DNA of 64,000 bases from Nonomuraea spiralis (GTDB lineage: Bacteria > Actinomycetota > Actinomycetes > Streptosporangiales > Streptosporangiaceae), in NCBI RefSeq assembly GCF_014648435.1, contig NZ_BMRC01000004.1, forward strand, positions 1 through 64,000, written 5' to 3'. A model generated the notes under the pieces. It did not search any database and was not told where the DNA came from. It saw nothing but the letters and a program-made list of their open reading frames with translations. The position numbers were made by a program, and so were the translations under genes. Below are positions 37,438-46,016 of the stretch, piece by piece. Numbering within the stretch: position 1 is the stretch's first letter; each line of letters starts with the position of its first letter.

Positions 37438-38978
37438 TTGGCTCTCCTCCTGGCGCCACGGCGGTTCTGGGAGGGCTTGCGCGGGCTGTCACCCGCGGCC
37501 ACGGCCGCCTGACGCTGCTTGGCACCGAACTCGGCCAGCGCTGCGGCCAAGGCGGATGCGGATGGCTTGTCGGACATGACGTCGACCCGGAGCCCGAACT
37601 CCTCGGCCGTCTTGGCCGTCTGCGGCCCGATCACCGCGATCACGGTGACGTTGTGGGGCTTGCCGGCGATGCCCACGAGGTTGCGCACGGTGGAGGACGA
37701 GGTGAACAGCACGGCGTCGAACCCGCCGCCCTTGATCGCCTCGCGGATGGGCGCGGGCGGCGGCGCGGCGCGCACCGTCCGGTACGCCGTCACGTCGTCG
37801 CACTCCCAGCCCAGCTCGGTCAGCCCGGCCACCAGCGTGTCGGTCGAGATGTCGGCCCGCGGCAGCAGCACCCGGTTGATCGGGTCGAGCATCGAGTCGT
37901 ACGGCGGCCACTCGGCCACCAGCCCCTCGGAGGACTGCTCGCCCGAGGGCAGCAGGTCGGGCTTGACGCCGAACTCGACCAGGGCCTGCGAGGTGGCCTC
38001 GCCCACGGCGGCCACCTTGAGGCCGGCGAAGGCCCGCGCGTCGAGGCCGTACTCCTCGAACTTCTCGCGTACGGCCTTGACGGCGTTGGCGCTGGTGAAG
38101 GCCACCCATTCGTAGCGGCCGGTGACCAGGCCCTTGATGGCGCGGTCCATCTGCTGCGGCGTGCGCGGCGGCTCGACCGAGATGGTCGGGACCTCCTCGG
38201 GCACCGCGCCGTAGGCCGTGAGCTGCTCGGACAGGCTGCGCGACTGCTCCTTGGTACGGGGAACCAGCACCCGCCAGCCGAACAGCGGCTTGGTCTCGAA
38301 CCACGACAGCCTGTCGCGCTGCCCGACGGCCTCGCCGACCACGATCAGCGCGGGCTCGGTGAAACCGGCGTGCTTCAGGTCGGCCTGGAGCCGGCCGAGC
38401 GAGGACACGACGGTGTACTGCTCGGTGGTCGTACCGCCGCTGCTCACCGCGACCGGCGTGGTGTCGGGCTTGCCGCCCGCGATCAGCGCCTTGCCGATGG
38501 CGACGGCCTCGGTGATGCCGTTGTAGATCACCAGCGTGCCGCGGGTGGCGGCGTGGGACGTCCAGTCCTGCTCCTGCGCGGCGTCGACGACGCGGAACTC
38601 GGGCACGGCGGTGGCCGCCGGGATGCCGGCGTAGGTGAGCACCGCGGTCGCGGGCGGTACGCCCGGCACGATCTCGAAGTCCACCTCCGCCGCCACGCAG
38701 GCCGCGACCTCGTCGTCGATCGAGGAGAACAACATGGGGTCGCCCGCGCACAGGCGCACCACGAGCTGCCCGGCCTTGGCCCGCTGGACGTAGTCGCCCT
38801 CGGCGACCTCGACGCCCTCGCGGCAGTACTTGAGCAGCGGGCCGAACTGCTCGTCGTCGAGCACGACGGCGTCCGCCTTGCCGAGAAGTTCGGCGGCGCG
38901 GAGCGTCAGCAGGTTGGGGTCACCGGGACCCGCCCCCACGAAGGCGACGAAACCGGAGGTTGGACTATCGGAGCTCAA
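37434..38978 (-). CDS. hemD: Uroporphyrinogen-III methyltransferase/synthase fusion
   Basis: A 514-residue two-domain enzyme. Residues about 8-245 are a SAM uroporphyrinogen-III C-methyltransferase ([12 protein letters not shown] and L-C-A-G-D-P-M-L-F). Residues about 255-495 are HemD, which closes and inverts the tetrapyrrole. A Lys/Arg-rich tail ends the chain. The fusion links heme with siroheme/cobalamin branches and is usual in actinobacteria. Overlaps hemC and hemB by 4 bp each. Confidence 0.95.
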   Translation of the reverse strand: MSSDSPTSGFVAFVGAGPGDPNLLTLRAAELLGKADAVVLDDEQFGPLLKYCREGVEVAEGDYVQRAKAGQLVVRLCAGDPMLFSSIDDEVAACVAAEVDFEIVPGVPPATAVLTYAGIPAATAVPEFRVVDAAQEQDWTSHAATRGTLVIYNGITEAVAIGKALIAGGKPDTTPVAVSSGGTTTEQYTVVSSLGRLQADLKHAGFTEPALIVVGEAVGQRDRLSWFETKPLFGWRVLVPRTKEQSRSLSEQLTAYGAVPEEVPTISVEPPRTPQQMDRAIKGLVTGRYEWVAFTSANAVKAVREKFEEYGLDARAFAGLKVAAVGEATSQALVEFGVKPDLLPSGEQSSEGLVAEWPPYDSMLDPINRVLLPRADISTDTLVAGLTELGWECDDVTAYRTVRAAPPPAPIREAIKGGGFDAVLFTSSSTVRNLVGIAGKPHNVTVIAVIGPQTAKTAEEFGLRVDVMSDKPSASALAAALAEFGAKQRQAAVAAGDSPRKPSQNRRGARRRAK

Positions 38979-39880
38979 TGGGACTGCTCCCCCATCAATC
39001 TGTCGGCCCCTTCGGCGATCATCTCGGCCGCCAGGAGGCGGCCCAGCTGTGCAGCCTCCGAAGGAGAGCCGGCGGCGGACTTGCGGACCGCTTCGCGGCC
39101 GTCGACGGAGACGACCACGGCGGTCAGGTTCAGAGTGTGCCCGTCATCGGCGGCGAAAGCACCCACCGGAGCGGCGCAGCCGGCCTCAAGAGCGGACAGA
39201 ACGGCACGTTCGGCGGTCACCGCGCTGCGGGTCCGCGGGTCGTCGAGCACGCCGAGGAGCTCGACCAGGTCGGTACGCCCGGCCAGGCACTCCACGGCGA
39301 GGGCGCCCTGGCCGGGGGCCGGCAGCAGCTCCTCGACCTCGAAGATCTGGGCGATCTCACCGCTGCGGCCGAGCCTGGTCAGCCCGGCGGTGGCCAGCAC
39401 GACCGCGTCGAGCTCGCCGGCGGCGATCTTGCCGATGCGCGTGTCGGCGTTGCCGCGGATCGGGACGTACTCGAGGTCGGGACGGAGTGCGCTCAGCATG
39501 GCGACGCGGCGCGGCGAACCCGTGCCGACCCTGGCCCCGGGGGGCAGGTCGGCGAACTTGTGCGGCCCGACCAGCGCGTCGCGGTGGTCGTGGCGCTCGG
39601 GGAGCGCGGCCAGCGTGAAGCGCGGATCCTGCTTGGTCGGCAGATCCTTCAGCGAGTGGACGGCGAAGTCGATCTCGCCCTCGACGAGCTTGTCGCGCAG
39701 CGCGCTGACGAACACGCCCGTGCCGCCGAGCTGCGCCAGGTGCGCCTTCGTGACGTCGCCGAAGGTCGTCACGCCCACCAGCTCGACCGTACGCCCGGTG
39801 CGCTCGGTGCAGGCGTCGGCCACCATCTGGGACTGCGTGGTCGCCAGGGTGCTGCGGCGGGTGCCCAACCGCAGGTTCAC
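38975..39880 (-). CDS. hemC: Hydroxymethylbilane synthase HemC
   Basis: Polymerises four porphobilinogens to hydroxymethylbilane. A 301-residue protein with the N-terminal R-L-G-T-R-R-S-T-L-A, the H-S-L-K-D-L-P-T motif near residue 75, G-T-G-S-P-R-R near 120, and the cofactor-binding cysteine 235 in E-A-G-C-A-A-P-V-G. ATGA overlaps with hemA and hemD. Confidence 0.97.
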   Translation of the reverse strand: MNLRLGTRRSTLATTQSQMVADACTERTGRTVELVGVTTFGDVTKAHLAQLGGTGVFVSALRDKLVEGEIDFAVHSLKDLPTKQDPRFTLAALPERHDHRDALVGPHKFADLPPGARVGTGSPRRVAMLSALRPDLEYVPIRGNADTRIGKIAAGELDAVVLATAGLTRLGRSGEIAQIFEVEELLPAPGQGALAVECLAGRTDLVELLGVLDDPRTRSAVTAERAVLSALEAGCAAPVGAFAADDGHTLNLTAVVVSVDGREAVRKSAAGSPSEAAQLGRLLAAEMIAEGADRLMGEQSH

Positions 39881-41133
39881 AGCTCCACCTCCCTCACGGC
39901 CGCGGGCATCTTCGGATCCAGATTGAACAACTCACGCAGGGCTTCCGCATAATGATCGCCCCCTGGACCTGCGGCGAGCTGCTTGACACGCACAGTCGGC
40001 TCGTGAAGCAGTTTGTCTACGACCCTCTGCACGGTCATGGCGACTTCGTCCCTGGCCTTGTCGTCGAGATCGGGCATACGCATCATCAGGCGGCCGAGCT
40101 CGGACTCGACCACACCCGCCGCCTTGCTGCGCAACGCCACCACCGTCGGGGTGACGCGGGCTGCGCGCGCGGCGTCGAGGTAGGCGTTGAGCTCCTCGGC
40201 GACGAGCGCGCGTACGGACTCGACGGCGTCGCCGCCGCGCGAGCCGATGCCGGACTCCTGGATCGTCTCCAGGTCGACCAGCGTGACACCGGGCACCTGG
40301 CGCACGGCCGGGTCGATGTCGTGCGGCAGCGCCAGGTCCAGCAGGAACGCGGGCCCGCCCAGCATATCCGGGGTGATGACGTGCCGCCCCGCGCCGGTGC
40401 AGGTGATCACGATGTTGGCTCCGGCCAGTTCCTCGCGTACGGCGGAGAACCCGACCGCGCGCCCGCCGACGGACGCGGCCAGCCGCGCCCCCCGCTCGTA
40501 CGTGCGGTTGGCCACGACGATGTCGGTGACCCCGGCGCGCTGGAGCGTGATGGCGGCCAGCGAGCTCATCGAGCCCGCGCCCACCACCAGCGCCCGCCGC
40601 CCGGCCAGCTCGCCGGCCAGCGCGAGGCCCGCCGAGACGAGCGAGGCGCCGGCCTGGTCGATGCCGGTGTCGGTGTGGGCGCGCTTGCCGACGCGCAGCG
40701 CCTGCTGCGTCAGCTCGTTGAGGGTCGCGCCGACCGTGCCGTGCTTCTGGGCGAGCTTGAGCGCCTGGCGGACCTGGCCCAGGATCTGGCCCTCGCCGAC
40801 GACCATGGAGTCGAGGCCGCACACCATCGAGAACAGGTGCTCGACGGCCCGCTCCTCGTAGTGCAGGTAGAGATGCGGGGTCAGCTCGTCGACCGGCACG
40901 CCGGAGTGAACGGCCAGCAGCCCGCTGATCGAGGTGACCGCGGCGTGGAAGCGGTCGACCGTGACGTAGATCTCGACCCTGTTGCAGGTCGAGATCACCA
41001 TGGCCTCCGCGACGCTGGCGTCCTGCTGCACGTCGTGCAGCAGCTTGACGAGTGCGTCACCGGTCACCGAGACACGTTCTAGAAGAGCCACCGGAGCGGT
41101 CCGGTGGCTGAGTCCGATCGCCAGAACACTCAT
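39877..41133 (-). CDS. hemA: Glutamyl-tRNA reductase HemA
   Basis: Reduces glutamyl-tRNA to glutamate-1-semialdehyde with NADPH, the committed step of C5 heme synthesis. A 418-residue enzyme; the catalytic cysteine is residue 50 in S-T-C-N-R-V-E-I-Y. The NADPH domain carries V-V-G-A-G-S-M-S-S. The start at 41133 overlaps the rex stop as ATGA. Placement directly behind rex means heme synthesis shares Rex control. Confidence 0.97.
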   Translation of the reverse strand: MSVLAIGLSHRTAPVALLERVSVTGDALVKLLHDVQQDASVAEAMVISTCNRVEIYVTVDRFHAAVTSISGLLAVHSGVPVDELTPHLYLHYEERAVEHLFSMVCGLDSMVVGEGQILGQVRQALKLAQKHGTVGATLNELTQQALRVGKRAHTDTGIDQAGASLVSAGLALAGELAGRRALVVGAGSMSSLAAITLQRAGVTDIVVANRTYERGARLAASVGGRAVGFSAVREELAGANIVITCTGAGRHVITPDMLGGPAFLLDLALPHDIDPAVRQVPGVTLVDLETIQESGIGSRGGDAVESVRALVAEELNAYLDAARAARVTPTVVALRSKAAGVVESELGRLMMRMPDLDDKARDEVAMTVQRVVDKLLHEPTVRVKQLAAGPGGDHYAEALRELFNLDPKMPAAVREVEL

Positions 41134-41807
41134 TGACCGTCCACCGCCATGAGTGGCCCCCCAGCTTTGCGTTGCTCGTGGAACGCGAGAATCTGCAGTT
41201 CGATTGAAAGGTCGACCTTCCGGACGTCGACCGTGTCCGGAACGGAGAGGACGACTGGGGCGAAGTTCAGGATGCTGGTCACGCCCACGGCGACAACACG
41301 ATCGCACACTTCCTGTGCCGCTGCCGCCGGTGTCGCCAGAACCACGATCGAGACTCCACGCCGCTTGATGACGGCTTCCAGTTCGTCGATGTGCTCAACA
41401 TTCAACCCCGCTATGGTGTCGCCCACGACTTCGGGGTCGGCATCCACGAGGGCGGCCACGCGGAAGCCCCTGGAGACGAAACCGCCGTAGTTGGCGAGGG
41501 CGCGGCCGAGGTTGCCGACTCCGACGATCGCGACCGCCCAGTCCTGGGTCAGGCCGAGTTCGCGGGAGATCTGGTAGACGAGGTACTCCACCTCGTAGCC
41601 TACGCCGCGGGTGCCGTACGAGCCGAGGTGCGAAAGGTCCTTGCGGAGCTTGGCCGAGTTCACGCCGGCGGCCACGGCCAGGTCCTCCGAGCTCACGGTC
41701 GCGATGCCGCGCTCCGCCATCCCGTGCAGCGCCCGCAGGTACAACGGAAGCCTGGCGACCGTCGCCTCGGGGATGCCGCGGTCACGGGACTGGGACGGGC
41801 TCTTCAC
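41130..41807 (-). CDS. rex: Redox-sensing transcriptional repressor Rex
   Basis: A 225-residue repressor that leaves DNA when NADH rises. The N-terminal winged HTH (residues about 15-85, L-A-V-A-A-G-V-N-S-A-K-L-R-K-D-L-S-H-L) is followed by a Rossmann domain with V-G-V-G-N-L-G-R-A. Its own operator lies at 41881-41900. The rex-hemA-hemC-hemD order is the same as in Streptomyces coelicolor. First gene of the hem operon, with 4-bp overlaps throughout the block. Confidence 0.97.
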   Translation of the reverse strand: MKSPSQSRDRGIPEATVARLPLYLRALHGMAERGIATVSSEDLAVAAGVNSAKLRKDLSHLGSYGTRGVGYEVEYLVYQISRELGLTQDWAVAIVGVGNLGRALANYGGFVSRGFRVAALVDADPEVVGDTIAGLNVEHIDELEAVIKRRGVSIVVLATPAAAAQEVCDRVVAVGVTSILNFAPVVLSVPDTVDVRKVDLSIELQILAFHEQRKAGGPLMAVDGQ

Positions 41808-41880
41808 GTGCCGGAGCTCCAGGGAACGGGCGGCTTGGGGGCCGCGTGAACGGATTAGAACCGTCTTTCAGGTTAATCCC

Positions 41881-41900
41881 TTTGTGAACCGATGCACAAA
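41881..41900 (-). promoter_or_regulatory. Rex operator in front of rex-hem
   Basis: TTTGTGAACCGATGCACAAA has TTTGTG/CACAAA arms and shares its first ten bases with the operator at 20621-20640. It lies 73 bp upstream of the rex start and 24 bp before the glutaredoxin-like ATG on the other strand, so it may serve both divergent promoters. Autoregulation of rex-hem by Rex is known in Streptomyces. Confidence 0.8.
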
Positions 41901-41924
41901 GTAGGGGGCGCTACCGTGGGGGGT

Positions 41925-42161
41925 ATGCATCGCATCACCTTGCTCGGCAAGCCCGGCTGCCACCTCTGCGACGACGCCCGTACGGTCATCGCCCGGGTGG
42001 CCGGAGAGCTGGGGGTGCCTTGGGAGGAGGTCAGCATCGACTCCTCCGAGGAGCTCAAGGAGAAGTACTGGGAGATGATCCCGGTGACGCTGATCGACGG
42101 CGTGCAGCACGACTTCTGGCGGGTCGACGAGACCCGCCTGCGCGCCGCGCTGGCCTCCTAG
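41925..42161 (+). CDS. Glutaredoxin-family thioredoxin-fold protein
   Basis: A 78-residue protein with L-G-K-P-G-C-H-L-C near its start, the C-x2-C active site, and I-P-V-T-L-I-D-G cis-proline loop. The ATG at 41925 follows GGGGGGT; an upstream in-frame ATG overlaps the Rex operator and is less likely. Probably a cytosolic thiol oxidoreductase. It ends 4 bp into the convergent membrane-protein gene. It is divergent from rex across a shared operator. Confidence 0.9.
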   Translation: MHRITLLGKPGCHLCDDARTVIARVAGELGVPWEEVSIDSSEELKEKYWEMIPVTLIDGVQHDFWRVDETRLRAALAS

Positions 42162-43543
42162 AACATCACCGTGGGCAGGGGCACCACCTTCGCGGCGTTG
42201 ACGTTGAGCTCGATGACGTTGGTGGCAAGGACCATCGCCTGACGCTCGTTGAGGAAACGTTCGACGTGCGGCTGGCGCTGGTGGTCGCGGTAGGCCACCT
42301 CGTCCCGGTAGAGCTCGTAGACGATGCGCTGCAGGGGGGCCGACTTGACGGCGTGACAGGCGTAGACGAGCGTGTCGGGCTCGCCGCGGCGTACGGCCTC
42401 GACCGTGGCCTCGGCCAGGCGGTCGAACGCCTCGCCCGCGCCGTCCATGATCGTGAAGACGGTGAGCAGGCCGTAGATGTTGGGTGAGGGCCTGCCGCCG
42501 GCCTGCTGCGGCTGGGACGGGCTGAACAGCTCGGCGCCCGGGTAGGCCACGCCGGTGCCGGGCATCGAGTAGTCGGGCCGCTGGGGCGCGGCCTCCATGC
42601 GCGGGGAGGTGTCCATGCGCGGGGGCGGGGCGCCGTTCATGATGTAGCCGGTCGCGGGGCCGGACTCGGGCGGGCCCGTCATGCGGGCGGCGTAGTCGAC
42701 CTGCTGGTCGCCCGCCCGGTACTCGGCCACCAGATCGCCCAGGCCGGGCGAGCGGCGCGGCGGCGCCACGGGAGGCGGCTCGGCGGCCGGTACGGGCTCA
42801 GGCGCGGCCCTGCGCCCCGGCCGGCGCTCCCGGTCCTCCTCCGGCGCCTCCATCTCGTCCTCGTCGTCGTCCTCGTACGGCGCCAGCGGGCGCAGCACGG
42901 TGTACCAGATCGCCGCCGCGGCCACCGCGAGCAGCGCCGTGGTGAACAGCGGCGGCACCGCGAACCGCATGGCGCCCACCAGGGCGACGCTCGACGGCGC
43001 GATGACGAGGACCGCGTGCAGGTTGTCGGTGTCGTACTCGTCGCCGCTGCGCCACTTCAGCGCGGCCACCACCACGCACGCCAGCAGGACGAGCACGTCG
43101 ATCGCGTGCACGCCGATCAGCAGGTAGTCGGGGATGAGCCCCCAGAGCGCCGACCCGGACGGCAGCGTCTTGCCCAGGTCGGTGGACCTGAGCGGGTCGA
43201 AGAAGAGGATCGCGCCGGAGACGATGGTGAGCGCGATGCCGAACAACCATGCGAGGAACCTCGGCGGCGCCTTGTCCGCCAGGAGCTGGATCAGGCCCAC
43301 GGCCAGCCAGAGCGGCGCGAGCAGCGATCCGGTCACCTGGTAGATCCGGAACGTGACCGGCCCGAAGCCCAGGAAGTGGCCGATGCCGATCACGACCAGC
43401 GACAGGCACAGCGCCCCTGCTGAAACGGTCCAGGCGATCAACCACCCCTCCGGCTCGTCGCGCAGGCGCCGGATCAGGGCGCCGGTCGCGACGGCGGCGA
43501 GGAGCGCACCGGCAAGAGCTATGACAGCAACGAGGATCTCCAT
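42158..43543 (-). CDS. Seven-TM protein with C-terminal ABM domain
   Basis: A 461-residue protein. Residues 1-220 form seven hydrophobic helices (roughly 2-24, 33-58, 66-90, 95-117, 139-163, 176-195, 199-217). Residues 221-355 are a charged, Pro/Glu-rich then Met/Gly/Pro-rich linker. Residues about 356-447 look like an antibiotic-biosynthesis-monooxygenase (ABM) ferredoxin-like domain: G-L-L-T-V-F-T-I, V-Y-A-C-H-A-V, I-V-Y-E-L-Y-R-D, H-V-E-R-F-L. Such domains bind quinols or heme-like ligands, and the gene lies between redox/heme genes and bldN, so a membrane redox sensor or enzyme is possible but not shown. Confidence 0.8.
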   Translation of the reverse strand: MEILVAVIALAGALLAAVATGALIRRLRDEPEGWLIAWTVSAGALCLSLVVIGIGHFLGFGPVTFRIYQVTGSLLAPLWLAVGLIQLLADKAPPRFLAWLFGIALTIVSGAILFFDPLRSTDLGKTLPSGSALWGLIPDYLLIGVHAIDVLVLLACVVVAALKWRSGDEYDTDNLHAVLVIAPSSVALVGAMRFAVPPLFTTALLAVAAAAIWYTVLRPLAPYEDDDEDEMEAPEEDRERRPGRRAAPEPVPAAEPPPVAPPRRSPGLGDLVAEYRAGDQQVDYAARMTGPPESGPATGYIMNGAPPPRMDTSPRMEAAPQRPDYSMPGTGVAYPGAELFSPSQPQQAGGRPSPNIYGLLTVFTIMDGAGEAFDRLAEATVEAVRRGEPDTLVYACHAVKSAPLQRIVYELYRDEVAYRDHQRQPHVERFLNERQAMVLATNVIELNVNAAKVVPLPTVMF

Positions 43544-43640
43544 GGTGACTCCAATGCTGCCGGACGATGCCTCCCGGCCGGTAGCCGAAGAGAAAACAGG
43601 CGCTCCACGAGGGGCTTCGCCGCAGGCTGTGGGGTATGCG

Positions 43641-43655
43641 CCTATACGGTATAGG
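43641..43655. promoter_or_regulatory. Palindrome between 7TM-ABM and bldN genes
   Basis: CCTATAC-G-GTATAGG is a perfect 7-1-7 palindrome in the 214-bp divergent interval. A direct repeat ATTCGAG occurs twice about 50 bp downstream. TATA-rich centres of this kind are common operator cores. The binding protein is unknown. Confidence 0.5.
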
Positions 43656-43757
43656 GCGATTACTCGTAGCCATGCCAGCAGGCTGCGGATTGTGAAAATT
43701 CGAGTTGATTTCTAGAGTATTCGAGCACGCCGCACCCCTTACCCCTAGGGATACCGG

Positions 43758-44396
43758 ATGCCTGATTCGTGGCCGTTCGCCGGGCTGCTTGCTCCAGCGG
43801 TCGCTGGACCTGCCCGGACGGGCGAGCTTGCCGTGCGCGAAGAAGTGCCGGACGACATCCGTACGCTGGTGCTGCACGCCAAGAACGGATGTACGGACTC
43901 CTTTGGCACGCTCTATGACCGTTATGTGGATCTGGTCTACCGCTACATCTACTTCCGCGTCGGCTCCCACCAGCTCGCCGAGGACCTCACGAGCGAGACC
44001 TTCCTGCGCGCCCTGCGCCGGATCGGCGACTTCACCTGGCAGGGCCGCGACTTCGGCGCCTGGCTCGTCACCATCGCCCGGAACCTGGTCGCCGACCACT
44101 TCAAGTCCGGCCGCTACCGATTGGAGGTCCCGACGGGAGAGCTGATCGACGTTCCACTCGAAGGCTCGCACATCCCCGAGAACGCGGTGGTCACGGCCAT
44201 CATCAACGACCGGGTGCTGCGCGCCGTCCGCGATCTCAATCCCGACCAGCAGGAATGCGTGGTGCTGCGCTTCCTGCACGGCCTCTCGCTCGCGGAAACC
44301 GCGTTGATCATGGGGAAGAAGAGTGGAGCGATCAAAGCGCTGCAGTTTCGGGCCATTCGAACGCTCGCCAGGGCGCTCAAGCACGACCTGGCGTAA
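43758..44396 (+). CDS. bldN: ECF-type sigma factor, BldN family
   Basis: A 212-residue sigma-70-family factor. Region 2 (residues about 45-115, F-G-T-L-Y-D-R-Y-V-D-L-V-Y-R-Y-I-Y) and region 4 (about 150-205, L-N-P-D-Q-Q-E-C-V-V-L-R-F) are intact. The next gene is a DUF5667 membrane protein like RsbN, the partner of BldN in Streptomyces, and rex-hem lies nearby as there. The N-terminal pre-region is about 30 residues, shorter than the processed pro-sequence reported for Streptomyces BldN, so proteolytic activation may not apply. Confidence 0.88.
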   Translation: MPDSWPFAGLLAPAVAGPARTGELAVREEVPDDIRTLVLHAKNGCTDSFGTLYDRYVDLVYRYIYFRVGSHQLAEDLTSETFLRALRRIGDFTWQGRDFGAWLVTIARNLVADHFKSGRYRLEVPTGELIDVPLEGSHIPENAVVTAIINDRVLRAVRDLNPDQQECVVLRFLHGLSLAETALIMGKKSGAIKALQFRAIRTLARALKHDLA

Positions 44397-44456
44397 CCTC
44401 CCCCATCCGCACCTCGTTAGGCCAGTTGTCACGTGTGGATCCCTCAGGGAGCTGTC

Positions 44457-45107
44457 ATGAGTAGGGCACGCAGGCGGCGAGAGCTCGTCATCGAGCGTCT
44501 CACGGAGCTGCGGAGCCTGCCCATGGGCCGCGGCCCCGAGCCGGCCTTCCGCGAGCGCCTGCGCGAGGACCTCGTCTCCGGCCGCCTGCTGCTGGAGGCC
44601 CCCGACGAGCAGGAGAGCACGCCGCGGCACGCCCGGCCCGCCGTACGCCGCCCACGCCGTCCGCTGCTGTCCCAGCTCGCCACGCTCGGGCTGGCGGGGG
44701 CCATGATGATCTCGGCCTTCGCCACCTACCGGGCGGTCCCGGGCGACACGCTGTACCCGCTCAAGCGGGCCGCGGAGAGCACGCTCGTGCACCTGAGCAC
44801 CGACGACGCCGAACGCGGCGAGCGCGAGCTGGCCTCGGCCGAGACACGCGCCAAGGAGGTCGCCAGCCTGCTGGGCTCGTCCACGGACAGCCCGCTGGTC
44901 AGCGAGACGCTCAAGGACATGGAGGACTCCACCCGCTCCGGCATCAGCCGGCTGACCCGTACGCAGCCCCGCTCCTCGAAGATCAAGAAGTTCGCCCAGA
45001 AGCAGCGGGACGTGGTCGAGCCGATGTTGGAACAGCTCAACGAGGCCCAGAAGGGACAGGCCGCCGGCTACCTCGACTACATCGAAGGGCTCGTGGCACC
45101 GGGCTAG
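44457..45107 (+). CDS. rsbN: DUF5667 membrane anti-sigma, RsbN-like
   Basis: A 216-residue protein with a cytosolic N terminus (residues 1-70, Arg/Glu-rich, helical), one transmembrane segment (about 71-91) and an extracytoplasmic DUF5667 domain beginning [17 protein letters not shown]. In Streptomyces RsbN holds BldN inactive. The ATG at 44457 follows GGGAG; it starts 61 bp after the sigma gene. Role as anti-sigma rests on position and architecture. Confidence 0.82.
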   Translation: MSRARRRRELVIERLTELRSLPMGRGPEPAFRERLREDLVSGRLLLEAPDEQESTPRHARPAVRRPRRPLLSQLATLGLAGAMMISAFATYRAVPGDTLYPLKRAAESTLVHLSTDDAERGERELASAETRAKEVASLLGSSTDSPLVSETLKDMEDSTRSGISRLTRTQPRSSKIKKFAQKQRDVVEPMLEQLNEAQKGQAAGYLDYIEGLVAPG

Positions 45108-45121
45108 GTAAGCTGAGGCGC

Positions 45122-45994
45122 ATGTGGCGGCTAATGCGACGACGACACGAGGTTGAGGCCGAGGCCGCCGGCGAGGCCGCGGCGCGGGCGGCGGTCACCG
45201 TCGCGCCGGTCGAGCCGGATCCGGAGGCGGCGGCCTTCTTCGACGTCGACAACACCATGATGCGCGGCGCGTCCATCTACCACTTCGCCAGGGGCCTGGC
45301 CACGCGCGGCATGTTCACCACGTCCGACCTGCTGAAGTTCGCCGTGGGCCAGGCCGTGTTCCGGCTGCGCGGCAACGAGAACCCCGAGCACATCGCGGTG
45401 GCCAGGGAGACCGCGCTCGCCTTCGTCGCGGGCGCCAAGGTCGACGACGTCGTACGCCTCGGCGAGGAGATCTACGACGAGGTGATGGCCGACCGCATCT
45501 GGGGCGGCACGCGCGCGCTCGCGCAGAGCCACCTCGACGCCGGCCAGCGGGTCTGGCTCGTCACCGCCACGCCCGTCGAGCTGGCCCGGGTCATCGCCCA
45601 GCGGCTCGGCCTCACCGGCGCGCTCGGCACGGTCGCCGAGACCGCCGACGGCGTCTACACCGGCCACCTGGTGGGCGACCTGCTCCACGGCCCGGCCAAG
45701 GCCGAGGCGGTGCGCGCGCTGGCCCGTCGCGAGGGGCTCGACCTGACCCGCTGCACGGCCTACAGCGACTCCGCCAACGACCTGCCGATGTTGTCGCTGG
45801 TCGGGCAGGCGGTGGCGATCAACCCCGACAGCGAGCTGCGCGAGCACGCCAGGAAACACGACTGGCCGATCAAGGACTTCCGTACCGGCCGCAAGGCCAC
45901 GATGACGGCCCTGCCGATCGCGGCCGGGGTCGGCGCGATCGCGGGCGGCGTCGCCGCGGGCATCGCCCTGCGCAGGCACTACCGCTCCCAATGA
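45122..45994 (+). CDS. HAD-IB family phosphatase (SerB1-like)
   Basis: A 290-residue HAD hydrolase. The nucleophile motif F-F-D-V-D-N-T-M holds D41 and D43, V-T-A-T-P-V is motif II, and [11 protein letters not shown] is the metal motif. A hydrophobic C-terminal segment (about 268-286) could anchor the protein to the membrane. The substrate may be a phosphoserine-like or phospholipid-derived phosphate; mycobacterial homologues are named SerB1 but the reaction is not certain. Starts 15 bp after the DUF5667 gene, likely one operon. Confidence 0.92.
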   Translation: MWRLMRRRHEVEAEAAGEAAARAAVTVAPVEPDPEAAAFFDVDNTMMRGASIYHFARGLATRGMFTTSDLLKFAVGQAVFRLRGNENPEHIAVARETALAFVAGAKVDDVVRLGEEIYDEVMADRIWGGTRALAQSHLDAGQRVWLVTATPVELARVIAQRLGLTGALGTVAETADGVYTGHLVGDLLHGPAKAEAVRALARREGLDLTRCTAYSDSANDLPMLSLVGQAVAINPDSELREHARKHDWPIKDFRTGRKATMTALPIAAGVGAIAGGVAAGIALRRHYRSQ

Positions 45995-46016
45995 GCCCTG
46001 CGCCCGCGCCACCGGG

